Virus record (IMG/VR): IMGVR_UViG_3300010885_048571
Span: 1-43,731 of that record
Reading direction: 5' to 3' (one strand)
Length of the DNA: 43,731 nucleotides
Source of the DNA: a virus
The position numbers and the translations under genes are program-made. Positions 27,502 through 34,187 of the stretch are shown piece after piece. The notes beneath the pieces were generated by a model. It saw nothing but the letters and a program-made list of their open reading frames with translations. It was not told the origin of the DNA and ran no database searches. Position 1 is the first letter of the stretch. Every line of letters starts with the position of its first letter.

Positions 27502-28286
27502 AAAAAGTAAGTTTTGTCTGCACAACATATAGAAGATTCACGTGTGTGGAAAGAATAGTTGCTCAATACTATGAGCAGACTTATAAGAATAAAGAATTAA
27601 TTATATTCAATACAGATATGGAGTATCCATATTTTACCAATATAGAAGATCCTTCAATTATTATTGTTAACAACAATACAGACTACATCACATCAGAATC
27701 GTATAAGAATCGAGGTCAAATATGTAGAGACGCCATAATCCACGCAACTGGTGATTATTTTATGCTTGCCGATGATGATGATATCTATTTGCCATGGCAT
27801 CTACAACAAGCTGTAGATGGGATAGTTGATAATCAAAAAGACGCATGGAAGCCAGAGAGAAGTTTCTTCGCTACCCAACATAAATTAGAAATGTGTCAAA
27901 ATACTTTAGAAGCCAGTGTTATTGTTAAAATGGATAGGATTAGGGAAATAGGATTTAGAAGTGATTTAACAGGATACGAAGGATTAAGTTGGTATACTAA
28001 ATTAAGAGACGAAGGAAATCTAGATGAACACAATAAAAATTATGTTCCATCCTATTGTTTTAATTGGTCTGATCCATCTGAAGTGGCAGGGCATAAGCAA
28101 AGTGGAGATATAAATAATCCTAATAATTTTGATAATCACAAAGAAGCAAGTAGAGATTATGCAACAAAAGAATTATCATTAGTGTCTATTGGAGATACGT
28201 ACACTAAATATTATGACTATCTAAGAAATAATCTCAATGAATTTAATCAAGCGTATTATACAAAATACGCCAGTCAATATTTATAA
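27498..28286 (+). CDS. GT2-family glycosyltransferase
   Basis: KKVSFVCTTYRRF at the N-terminus of this 262-residue protein is the first strand of the GT2 GT-A fold, followed by the NTD... segment and YFMLADDDDIYLPWHL, the DXD-like metal site. It is a soluble inverting-type enzyme of the sort that builds surface glycans in bacteria and phages. It is the last of four overlapping genes (ATGA with the GT32 gene). Together the cassette could attach a short oligosaccharide to a virion protein. Confidence 0.85.
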   Translation: MKKVSFVCTTYRRFTCVERIVAQYYEQTYKNKELIIFNTDMEYPYFTNIEDPSIIIVNNNTDYITSESYKNRGQICRDAIIHATGDYFMLADDDDIYLPWHLQQAVDGIVDNQKDAWKPERSFFATQHKLEMCQNTLEASVIVKMDRIREIGFRSDLTGYEGLSWYTKLRDEGNLDEHNKNYVPSYCFNWSDPSEVAGHKQSGDINNPNNFDNHKEASRDYATKELSLVSIGDTYTKYYDYLRNNLNEFNQAYYTKYASQYL

Positions 28287-28288
28287 TT

Positions 28289-28612
28289 ATGCCGATATCT
28301 TATGTACCTTATGTAATGACAATAGCTGGAGAATCAACAATCTATCAGAATGAAGTGAGATGTCATGTATCAGAGAACGATTTTAATTATTCTTTAAATC
28401 CAAGTGCTATGAATTGGATGCCAAGTGGTAGTGGATATTCTACAGACGGTACAGTATCACCTCTATTAACTGGATCTGATTTTCTGCCTTACGCAACTAC
28501 AGTAGGATTATTCAATGACGCTGATCAATTATTAGCAGTTGGAAAATTATCTACCCCATATCCAATACCTAGAAATACCGATATGACATTTGTTATCAGA
28601 TACGATAGCTAG
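28289..28612 (+). CDS. Small structural protein sharing a module with the 347-residue fibre protein
   Basis: A 107-residue protein in which NDFNYSLNPSAM ... ATTVGLFNDADQLLAVGKLSTP aligns by eye with the C-terminus of the protein at 22600-23643. It is therefore a stand-alone copy of that module, separated from it by the mucin and glycosylation genes. It starts 2 bp after the GT2 gene, and an ATATTTATT element and the endonuclease gene follow it. Probably a tail or fibre tip component. Confidence 0.6.
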   Translation: MPISYVPYVMTIAGESTIYQNEVRCHVSENDFNYSLNPSAMNWMPSGSGYSTDGTVSPLLTGSDFLPYATTVGLFNDADQLLAVGKLSTPYPIPRNTDMTFVIRYDS

Positions 28613-28613
28613 C

Positions 28614-28621
28614 ATATTTAT
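28614..28621 (+). promoter_or_regulatory. ATATTTAT element before the endonuclease I gene
   Basis: GCATATTTATTATAAATAG contains both ATATTTATT and an overlapping TATAAATA. It lies 12 bp before the ATG at 28634. Confidence 0.45.
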
Positions 28622-28633
28622 TATAAATAGTCT

Positions 28634-29050
28634 ATGGCAAAAAAGAAATACGGTACTAGGTACCACGCAGTAAAAAATGGTTTTAGAAGTGGCTTAGAAG
28701 AAACAGTCTCTACACAATTAACAGAGAGTAAAATAGAATTCGAGTACGAGAGTAAAGCCAACATCGTTAAATACACAGTACCAGCAAGCAATCACACATA
28801 TCTCCCAGATTTTAAACTTCCAAACGGAATTATAGTAGAGACTAAAGGCAGATTAATGTTGGCCGATAAAAAGAAACACATCTTAATTAAAAGTCAACAC
28901 CCAGAATTGGACATTAGATTTGTATTCGGTAATAGTAATGCTAAAATGAGTAAGACTTCAAAGACTACTTACGCAATGTGGGCCGAAAAGAACGGCTTTA
29001 AATGGGCAGATAAACTAATTCCACAGAGTTGGATAGACGAAGTTAAGTAG
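28634..29050 (+). CDS. T7-type endonuclease I (Holliday-junction resolvase)
   Basis: The 138-residue protein closely resembles T7 gp3 endonuclease I throughout: FRSGLEETVS, PASNHTYLPDFKLPNG, VETKG, KKHILIKSQHPELDIRFVF and ADKLIPQSWI. The catalytic set corresponds to E22, D59, E69 and K71 (T7 E20, D55, E65, K67). It resolves branched DNA before packaging and could work with the Mre11-Rad50 fusion. It is the last gene of the rightward block, ahead of a bidirectional terminator. Confidence 0.95.
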   Translation: MAKKKYGTRYHAVKNGFRSGLEETVSTQLTESKIEFEYESKANIVKYTVPASNHTYLPDFKLPNGIIVETKGRLMLADKKKHILIKSQHPELDIRFVFGNSNAKMSKTSKTTYAMWAEKNGFKWADKLIPQSWIDEVK

Positions 29051-29128
29051 ATATATCACCCGAACACACCCCGTATCACAGGTTAAAGCGTAATAGTTTA
29101 ATCGATAGAATATTAAGAGAAAATAAAA

Positions 29129-29148
29129 AGGAGCCCAAATGAGCTCCT
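29129..29148. terminator. Bidirectional terminator between convergent blocks
   Basis: AGGAGC (29129-29134) pairs with GCTCCT (29143-29148) around an 8-nt loop, with an A-run on the left and TATTTAATT on the right. It lies in the 111-bp gap between two convergent genes, so it can end both transcripts. Confidence 0.7.
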
Positions 29149-29161
29149 ATTTAATTAGGTA

Positions 29162-29725
29162 TTACCAATCTCCACTAGCACCACCACCACCTGAGCTACC
29201 ACCACCGAATCCACCAAAGTCACTGCTATTTGAAGATCGGTCATTATAATAATTAGATGTATTTGATAAATTATTTCGTGCTATAAAATCACTTAATCCA
29301 CCGTCAGAAGAATCAGTCTTTGATTTCCTTGATAAAGATCTAGTAGAATTATTTGATGATTTTTCTCCGCCCCTTGCGCTAGCAGTTTTAGCAACTTTAT
29401 CACGGTCAGCCTTGTACTTTGCCCATGATTTTTTACGCTGTACCACTTGTGCGGCCCATTTCTCTCCATTAGGATCTTTATCTACGATAGCCTTAATCGC
29501 CGGCATTAAATGACTATATCTTTCTGGATTCTTTAGCGCAGTACCTATTTTTATTTCTGACCCTCTTTTTGGATCAGCGATAGGCTTTGAATTTATGGGA
29601 TTTTTTGGATCTAAAATTATAGGATCTAATTTTACTGCATCTGGTTGTTTTTTCTTAGATTTTAAGAAATCAAAAACTGATTCTTCTATAGCTTCTTTTA
29701 TAAGATCTGTTAATTTAATTGCCAT
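29162..29725 (-). CDS. Hypothetical protein with capsid-targeting-like N-terminus and Gly/Ser-rich tail
   Basis: A 187-residue protein. MAIKLTDLIKEAIEES resembles the N-terminal peptide shared by four other proteins in this half and could be cut after LIKE. The middle is basic (KKSWAKYKADRDKVAKTASARG), and the last 60 residues are Ser/Asn/Gly-rich low complexity ending in GGGGASGDW. The composition suits an unstructured head-internal, DNA-binding protein. Transcribed leftwards just after an ATATTTATT element. Function inferred only. Confidence 0.6.
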   Translation of the reverse strand: MAIKLTDLIKEAIEESVFDFLKSKKKQPDAVKLDPIILDPKNPINSKPIADPKRGSEIKIGTALKNPERYSHLMPAIKAIVDKDPNGEKWAAQVVQRKKSWAKYKADRDKVAKTASARGGEKSSNNSTRSLSRKSKTDSSDGGLSDFIARNNLSNTSNYYNDRSSNSSDFGGFGGGSSGGGGASGDW

Positions 29726-29741
29726 TATAATTATTTTTCTA

Positions 29742-29749
29742 ATAAATAT
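29742..29749 (-). promoter_or_regulatory. ATATTTAT element before the Gly-rich protein gene
   Basis: Minus-strand ATATTTATTAG, 16 bp before the ATG at 29725, in the gap after the hypermodification cassette. It would give the gene its own late transcript. Confidence 0.45.
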
Positions 29750-29754
29750 GTAAA

Positions 29755-30756
29755 TTAATACATGAGACTTCTGTATTGAATGGTCTCTAAGAACTGGTCT
29801 TTATTATCACCTAAACTAAAGTTATCTGGGAAAATCCATGTGTAAGGAATGTTCTTAGTTGGTTTCTTTTCTCCGTGAGAGATTGCAATATGCTTCCAGA
29901 AAAAACAAGTTTTATCCTCGATGTTTAAATACTTCTGGCTAGTCATTGGGTTCAATGGGTGATTGACTAATAGATCCATCTGATATAACCATTGCTCAGC
30001 CTGTTTGTTATTAGGGATGAAGTCCCCAGACTCATTAATTGTATACTTAACTTTACCATTTAGATTCTGTCCACCGAATACTTGATGTAGACCATCAAAG
30101 TGACCTGTACCACCAAAAAGAATTGTTTCTGGATTCACCAAATGTGGATAACTCATTGCAATGTATCTAGCTGTATTTTTACAAGGATATAAAGGACTTC
30201 TAAAATTTTGATGCTCTTTAAAATACTTCTCAAGAATCTTAGCGAATTCCATCATTGTATACGGCCCACGTTTACCATCTTCTACATCTTGTAAAACGTA
30301 AGCTAAATTTTTAGCAGCAACTGCAGTACCGTGAAGCAGCCAATGTTTAACGTTTGTGCCTTTTGGATAATAAATCTGAAACAGATCGTTTCTTGCGTGG
30401 CGATTATGTTTAAAGTGATCTTCCATTGCTGGAATATTATTACCAACCAATTGCTTGAATGTGCCCCAATGTTCGTTACTAAAACTAAACACTAGGGTAT
30501 AGAACATTCTTAACTCATTGTCTGTAACTTTATCTCGCATAAAATAACAGTACGGATGTTCGTGCCAATGTAAACGATGGGAAAAGATTTGATACTCGTC
30601 CTTTAATAATGTATCCTCTCTTCGATCAAACTTTTGGCAGAATTCAAAGAACTTTTCAATTCTCTGTTCTAAAGGCCATTGTGCCATCCAAGAGTCTTTG
30701 GGTTTTTTACCTTTAAACTCTGGCGTGCATGTGTCATTATAAAAAATATTTTCCAT
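29755..30756 (-). CDS. Putative thymine-hypermodification amino-acid:DNA transferase-like protein (second paralogue)
   Basis: A 333-residue all-helical protein that I read as a distant relative of the alpha-glutamyl/putrescinyl-thymine pyrophosphorylase / amino-acid:DNA transferase group described in phages with hypermodified thymine. Features are WLLHGTAVAAKNLAYVLQD, then RSPLYPCKNTARYIAMSYPHLVNPETILFGGTGHFDGLH. The helix layout parallels the upstream 389-residue protein. It is the third gene of a coupled operon, its ATG overlapping the previous TAA. Family assignment is by eye; the amine substrate and the chemistry cannot be read. Confidence 0.5.
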   Translation of the reverse strand: MENIFYNDTCTPEFKGKKPKDSWMAQWPLEQRIEKFFEFCQKFDRREDTLLKDEYQIFSHRLHWHEHPYCYFMRDKVTDNELRMFYTLVFSFSNEHWGTFKQLVGNNIPAMEDHFKHNRHARNDLFQIYYPKGTNVKHWLLHGTAVAAKNLAYVLQDVEDGKRGPYTMMEFAKILEKYFKEHQNFRSPLYPCKNTARYIAMSYPHLVNPETILFGGTGHFDGLHQVFGGQNLNGKVKYTINESGDFIPNNKQAEQWLYQMDLLVNHPLNPMTSQKYLNIEDKTCFFWKHIAISHGEKKPTKNIPYTWIFPDNFSLGDNKDQFLETIQYRSLMY

Positions 30757-30757
30757 A

Positions 30758-31927
30758 TTAAATGTATAGTGCGTTAACTTTTTCTTTGTATTGCTCTTCT
30801 GTAATTAACAATGATTTAATCACTTTATCATCAGATGGGTGCCCTGACATGCCATTAAAACTTGGAACTAGATTTAAATCTAACATTGCTTTCTGTCTGC
30901 CATAAGGATGGTCTTTAATAGAAGAGCTATTCCAAACGTGGTCAAAATCTAAATGATCATAATCCCCACCGGGCTTGACAAAATTCTCAATCCACCTAAT
31001 AGAGTCACATGCTACGTCCTCAGCATTATAAGGAAATGAACCTGTGTCTTCGTAGATTTTCATCATTACTGAATCTAAGTAGACTTCTTTTTGCATCTTA
31101 GTAGACTTTGTAGCAAGATACCCAATACACTCAATAGCGTTAGTACCGTAATAGAAAGGACTCTCACGGTTAACAAAATCTGGGAACCAATCGGCAATAT
31201 CTGCAATCACTGCTGCGTATTGAAATCTAAACGCTCTAAGTCCTCTGTTTGTATTCCACTTAAACATGAAATCACCAACTTCACGTAAATCTTTTTTATC
31301 TCCATTTTCTAAGAAATAAGCCAGATCGTAAGATAACTGTGGTACATATTCACAAAGAAAATAATCTCCGCCTCTTTTATAACCTTCAATTGGTTTAGGA
31401 AAACTTGGAAACTGATAACCTACAGACGTGTAGAAAGTTCTCTTCGTACCTTTAATTACTTCTACCATTTGATCGATGTTATCTGCCACATGCATATCTG
31501 ACAACAAAGTATTATAATATCCAGAAGGTTTATAAGCATAATTAATTCCAGATCCAGTTAATCTGTGAAATAAGAATAAATACAACCACTCTTTTAAATC
31601 AAATGTCTGTCTTTTACCTACCCAATTTTGAGAAATAGTTTCTCTTTGTTTAGTCATTAAACCCTCCTTCATCTTATTCCAATACGGGTGATCTTCGCTC
31701 CAACCGTAAAATACGTCATTTACTATTTGGGAGAATCCCGCATATTTCCTCTCTACTACATCGTACAATTCAACGTGCTTCATTAGATCGTCTGGTACAC
31801 TGGATTCAGAGTGCTTTAATCTACCCAAGTTACATTCTTCTTGTTGAGTTTTGGCCATTTGGAAATAGCGAAGGAACTCATCGTAATATTTAGTGGTCTT
31901 TATCCACTTTGGATTTGCTGTTACCAT
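30758..31927 (-). CDS. Putative thymine-hypermodification amino-acid:DNA transferase-like protein (first paralogue)
   Basis: A 389-residue helical protein with LFHRLTGSGINYAYKPSGYYN, CEYVPQLSYDLAYFLENG and FRFQYAAVIADIADWFPDFVN ... SPFYYGTNAIECIGYLA. I associate these with the pyrophosphorylase/amino-acid:DNA transferase proteins of hypermodifying phages (families predicted to replace a pyrophosphorylated 5-hydroxymethyluracil substituent with an amine). Its ATG lies inside the last codons of the MBD4-like gene (TGGTAA read as ATGGTAA), so the two are translationally coupled. Alternative: an unrelated helical DNA-binding protein. Confidence 0.55.
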   Translation of the reverse strand: MVTANPKWIKTTKYYDEFLRYFQMAKTQQEECNLGRLKHSESSVPDDLMKHVELYDVVERKYAGFSQIVNDVFYGWSEDHPYWNKMKEGLMTKQRETISQNWVGKRQTFDLKEWLYLFLFHRLTGSGINYAYKPSGYYNTLLSDMHVADNIDQMVEVIKGTKRTFYTSVGYQFPSFPKPIEGYKRGGDYFLCEYVPQLSYDLAYFLENGDKKDLREVGDFMFKWNTNRGLRAFRFQYAAVIADIADWFPDFVNRESPFYYGTNAIECIGYLATKSTKMQKEVYLDSVMMKIYEDTGSFPYNAEDVACDSIRWIENFVKPGGDYDHLDFDHVWNSSSIKDHPYGRQKAMLDLNLVPSFNGMSGHPSDDKVIKSLLITEEQYKEKVNALYI

Positions 31928-32697
31928 GTTGTTTCTAATTGTCTTTTTGCTTCTAGTCTATTTTTTACTAATTGTGCTTGTTCTCTGTAATAATCTGGAT
32001 CAGTTTCCATCCATTTTTCTTCATTAATCCATTCCTCTCTAGCGAATCCTATACCCGCTATCTTGATGTGCTTTGCTCCCGGTTGATTTAGAGCGATCTT
32101 TTTGGTTTTTTCTATTGCTTCTTCTTGAGTTCTAGCGGTTACCACACACACATAATCTTTGTATTTCATCCAATTTGGCTCAGCGAATCTTGCATCTTTA
32201 TAATGCGCGTAATACACTGAATAAGCTTTCGGTGTTCCCTGCTCCCTTAGAAGTCTCTTTTTCTCTTCCCTTGCCCATTCCACATAGAAATTAAGTACAT
32301 GATCTTCTGGATCTACTTCGTATTCAAATAATTGAAATATCTTCCAAGAATCTAGAGCATATTTACCAACGCCTTTCATCTTCTCTATAGCACTTACAGG
32401 AATGTATAAGCCATTACTGTATTTGTCTACTGCGTCTCTCCATTGATAAGCAAATTCTTTCCATGCTTTAACTCTACGGTTATAGAACCCCAAAGGTTTT
32501 ATAATTTGAATGATCTCATCTTCAGGACAATCTATTAGACTTTGAGCATCTGGGCACTTCATAAAGAAATGCTCTCTGACTTCGTCTACTTGCCTGTGGT
32601 GGGTTTGATTCAACATAAAACAGACGATCAACATTTTAAATGGATCATCTCGGTATTCTTCCTGTCTTGTTAAATAAGGCGAAGTAGGTAATCTCAT
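31921..32697 (-). CDS. MBD4-like HhH-GPD DNA glycosylase-type protein
   Basis: Residues 15-150 of this 258-residue protein follow the glycosylase domain of MBD4: DPFKMLIVCFMLNQT, IIKPLGFYNRRVKAW, a helix-hairpin-helix IEKMKGVGKYALDSWKIF and VDPEDHVLNFY. The aspartate at about 132 matches the MBD4 catalytic Asp, so it appears catalytically competent. MBD4-type enzymes remove thymine or modified pyrimidines from mispairs. The C-terminal ~95 residues are an added, unassigned domain. It heads a three-gene coupled operon with the transferase-like genes. GTTATG start context (AAAAGTTATG). Confidence 0.82.
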   Translation of the reverse strand: MRLPTSPYLTRQEEYRDDPFKMLIVCFMLNQTHHRQVDEVREHFFMKCPDAQSLIDCPEDEIIQIIKPLGFYNRRVKAWKEFAYQWRDAVDKYSNGLYIPVSAIEKMKGVGKYALDSWKIFQLFEYEVDPEDHVLNFYVEWAREEKKRLLREQGTPKAYSVYYAHYKDARFAEPNWMKYKDYVCVVTARTQEEAIEKTKKIALNQPGAKHIKIAGIGFAREEWINEEKWMETDPDYYREQAQLVKNRLEAKRQLETTW

Positions 32698-32771
32698 AAC
32701 TTTTATTTATATAAATGTACGAAACTTTTATGACGTAAAACAATATATCTTTCACGTGTTTGCATAAAAAA

Positions 32772-32792
32772 GTCTCACCAAAAAGATGAGAC
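32772..32792 (-). terminator. Rho-independent terminator after the 96-residue gene
   Basis: On the minus strand GTCTCA, a 9-nt loop, TGAGAC and then TTTTTT. It closes the upstream transcription unit before the hypermodification operon, which therefore needs its own promoter in 32698-32771. Confidence 0.8.
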
Positions 32793-32805
32793 CTATTATT
32801 ATTTT

Positions 32806-33096
32806 TTATCTACTTATGTATGGAATTAATGCGTCTTTAACAAATTGCAAAATCTCTTTAGGAGAAAAACCATCATCTATTAAATTTTCTACAGCTCTAG
32901 AAATTGCTAATCCACCCAAGTCCATAAAAAGATCATTATCATCATCTAATTGATCCTGTTCTTTTACTGGAAATTCTTTATCTCCCAATTTAAAAGAGTC
33001 TTTACCTGCTTTCTTCGCTTGTAGTGCTGCGTAATCAAATGCTGATCCTTCTTCCATGTCCTCTAAGAGTCTTACTAGTTTAATGCTTTTTTCCAT
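32806..33096 (-). CDS. Small protein with capsid-targeting-like N-terminus and helical C-terminal module
   Basis: I start the gene at the ATG at 33096 (96 residues), not further upstream: the 13-mer ACACCACAAATAA sits one base before this ATG, exactly as at 33772. The N-terminus, MEKSIKLVRLLEDMEEGS, matches the shared peptide. The C-terminus (LGGLAISRAVENLIDDGFSPKEILQFVKDALI) is related to the end of the 254-residue protein at 34188-34952. Small, acidic, helical. Possibly a head-internal protein; unproven. Confidence 0.65.
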   Translation of the reverse strand: MEKSIKLVRLLEDMEEGSAFDYAALQAKKAGKDSFKLGDKEFPVKEQDQLDDDNDLFMDLGGLAISRAVENLIDDGFSPKEILQFVKDALIPYISR

Positions 33097-33097
33097 G

Positions 33098-33110
33098 TTA
33101 TTTGTGGTGT
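33098..33110 (-). promoter_or_regulatory. ACACCACAAATAA leader element, copy 1
   Basis: Thirteen identical bases, one nucleotide before the ATG at 33096. The second copy precedes the ATG at 33772 at the same spacing. It supports the internal start choices and may be a translation-enhancing leader or a recombination junction. Confidence 0.5.
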
Positions 33111-33112
33111 GT

Positions 33113-33772
33113 TTATTTAATTTTTTTTCTGTATGTATATTCACTTACCGCTATATGAATTTCTCCCTTATAATTATGTCCAAAGTGTAACACTTCATTT
33201 TCATTATCATGAAATAAAGCATCAAATATCGCTTGATTAAAAAAGAAATCATTATCTTGCTTAGTAGTTAGAAGCCCATCATTTGTAAATTCTAAAGCCT
33301 TTTTTTTAGAATTAGTCCAACTTTGAATTGGAGATCTTCCAATATATTCTAATGGAACATTACAATATAAATAATCTTCTCCATCTAGATACATTTTTTT
33401 CCAATTACTCTTATCTAATTTGACTTTTTTTAATTGAGTTATTGTATTATCACTAATGTTTTTAATCCCTCTGTATAGAATTGTTCCATTTGGTGTTTTT
33501 GGTAGAAAAATTTTAGGAAATTTAGATCTTAATTCGATTATATCTTTTTTAATTGCGTCTAATTCATCAGAGGCCCATTTTTGAGAGACAGGATCTCTTG
33601 TCCAAAAATCTAATGCTTTTAATAATCTTTTTTCAAACGCGGTATCTGGTTCAGATCCCAACTTTGCTTTTTGTAGCTTAGCAAATATAGGATCGTCATC
33701 TTTATCACCTAAAATAATATTCCCTACTCTATCATCATAAGTTTCTTTTAGAAGACTAGATAATGTAATCAT
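33113..33772 (-). CDS. Putative head-packaged ADP-ribosyltransferase with R-S-E motif
   Basis: From the ATG at 33772 the protein has 219 residues. Its N-terminus, MITLSSLLKETYDD, fits the shared capsid-targeting-like peptide with a cut after LLKE. The rest carries the three marks of an R-S-E ADP-ribosyltransferase: R101 in ILYRG, S151-W-T in IQSWTNSKKKALEF, and E191-N-E193 in NENEVLHF, with VIP2/ExoS-like spacing. T4 packages the ADP-ribosyltransferase Alt in its head and injects it to modify host RNA polymerase; this could be an unrelated analogue. The upstream frame to 33799 is open, but the 13-mer points to 33772. Confidence 0.68.
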   Translation of the reverse strand: MITLSSLLKETYDDRVGNIILGDKDDDPIFAKLQKAKLGSEPDTAFEKRLLKALDFWTRDPVSQKWASDELDAIKKDIIELRSKFPKIFLPKTPNGTILYRGIKNISDNTITQLKKVKLDKSNWKKMYLDGEDYLYCNVPLEYIGRSPIQSWTNSKKKALEFTNDGLLTTKQDNDFFFNQAIFDALFHDNENEVLHFGHNYKGEIHIAVSEYTYRKKIK

Positions 33773-33773
33773 T

Positions 33774-33786
33774 TTATTTGTGGTGT
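33774..33786 (-). promoter_or_regulatory. ACACCACAAATAA leader element, copy 2
   Basis: Identical to the copy at 33098-33110. Here it also encodes the last codons and stop of the upstream 136-residue gene, and it ends one base before the ATG at 33772. Confidence 0.5.
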
Positions 33787-34184
33787 CTTTGTTTTGCATT
33801 ATTTATGTACATATCTAATAAAGCTTCTGGTCCTGCTTGAAGGTTGCCATCTGCTTTTGGATCTTTTACCAATTTCTCTATAGCATGGACTGTCTCCATA
33901 CAGTGTTTCTTAATTGTTCTATCACTATGGCCAGCGTCTACTAACTTACATATAACATCATACAGTCTTGCACCTCCTTCAGCCCAGAACTCACCTCTGA
34001 TCATTATGTCGGCTTTATCGTAATCTACTCTGTCCCACTCAGGATCAGCCTCTTTTATGAAATACTTCTGTGCATAATTGTTGTCGTAAGTATTACCACC
34101 TTTTTCATCGTATTTGAAAGTCTTGCCCCAAAATTCGTTATTGTTTTCTTTTACGTGTTTTACTATGTCAAAGTTATCTTTCAT
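33774..34184 (-). CDS. Hypothetical protein, helical
   Basis: I start at the ATG at 34184 (136 residues); the frame can be extended one codon to a TTG that abuts the preceding stop. The sequence is acidic and Asn-rich at first, with a C-terminal helical region (YDVICKLVDAGHSDRTIKKHCMETVHAIEK) whose pattern recalls the modules ending the proteins at 32806 and 34188. It ends in KQRHHK, encoded by the 13-mer. Likely translated with the ADP-ribosyltransferase-like gene (1-bp gap). Function unknown. Confidence 0.6.
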   Translation of the reverse strand: MKDNFDIVKHVKENNNEFWGKTFKYDEKGGNTYDNNYAQKYFIKEADPEWDRVDYDKADIMIRGEFWAEGGARLYDVICKLVDAGHSDRTIKKHCMETVHAIEKLVKDPKADGNLQAGPEALLDMYINNAKQRHHK

Positions 34185-34187
34185 CAA

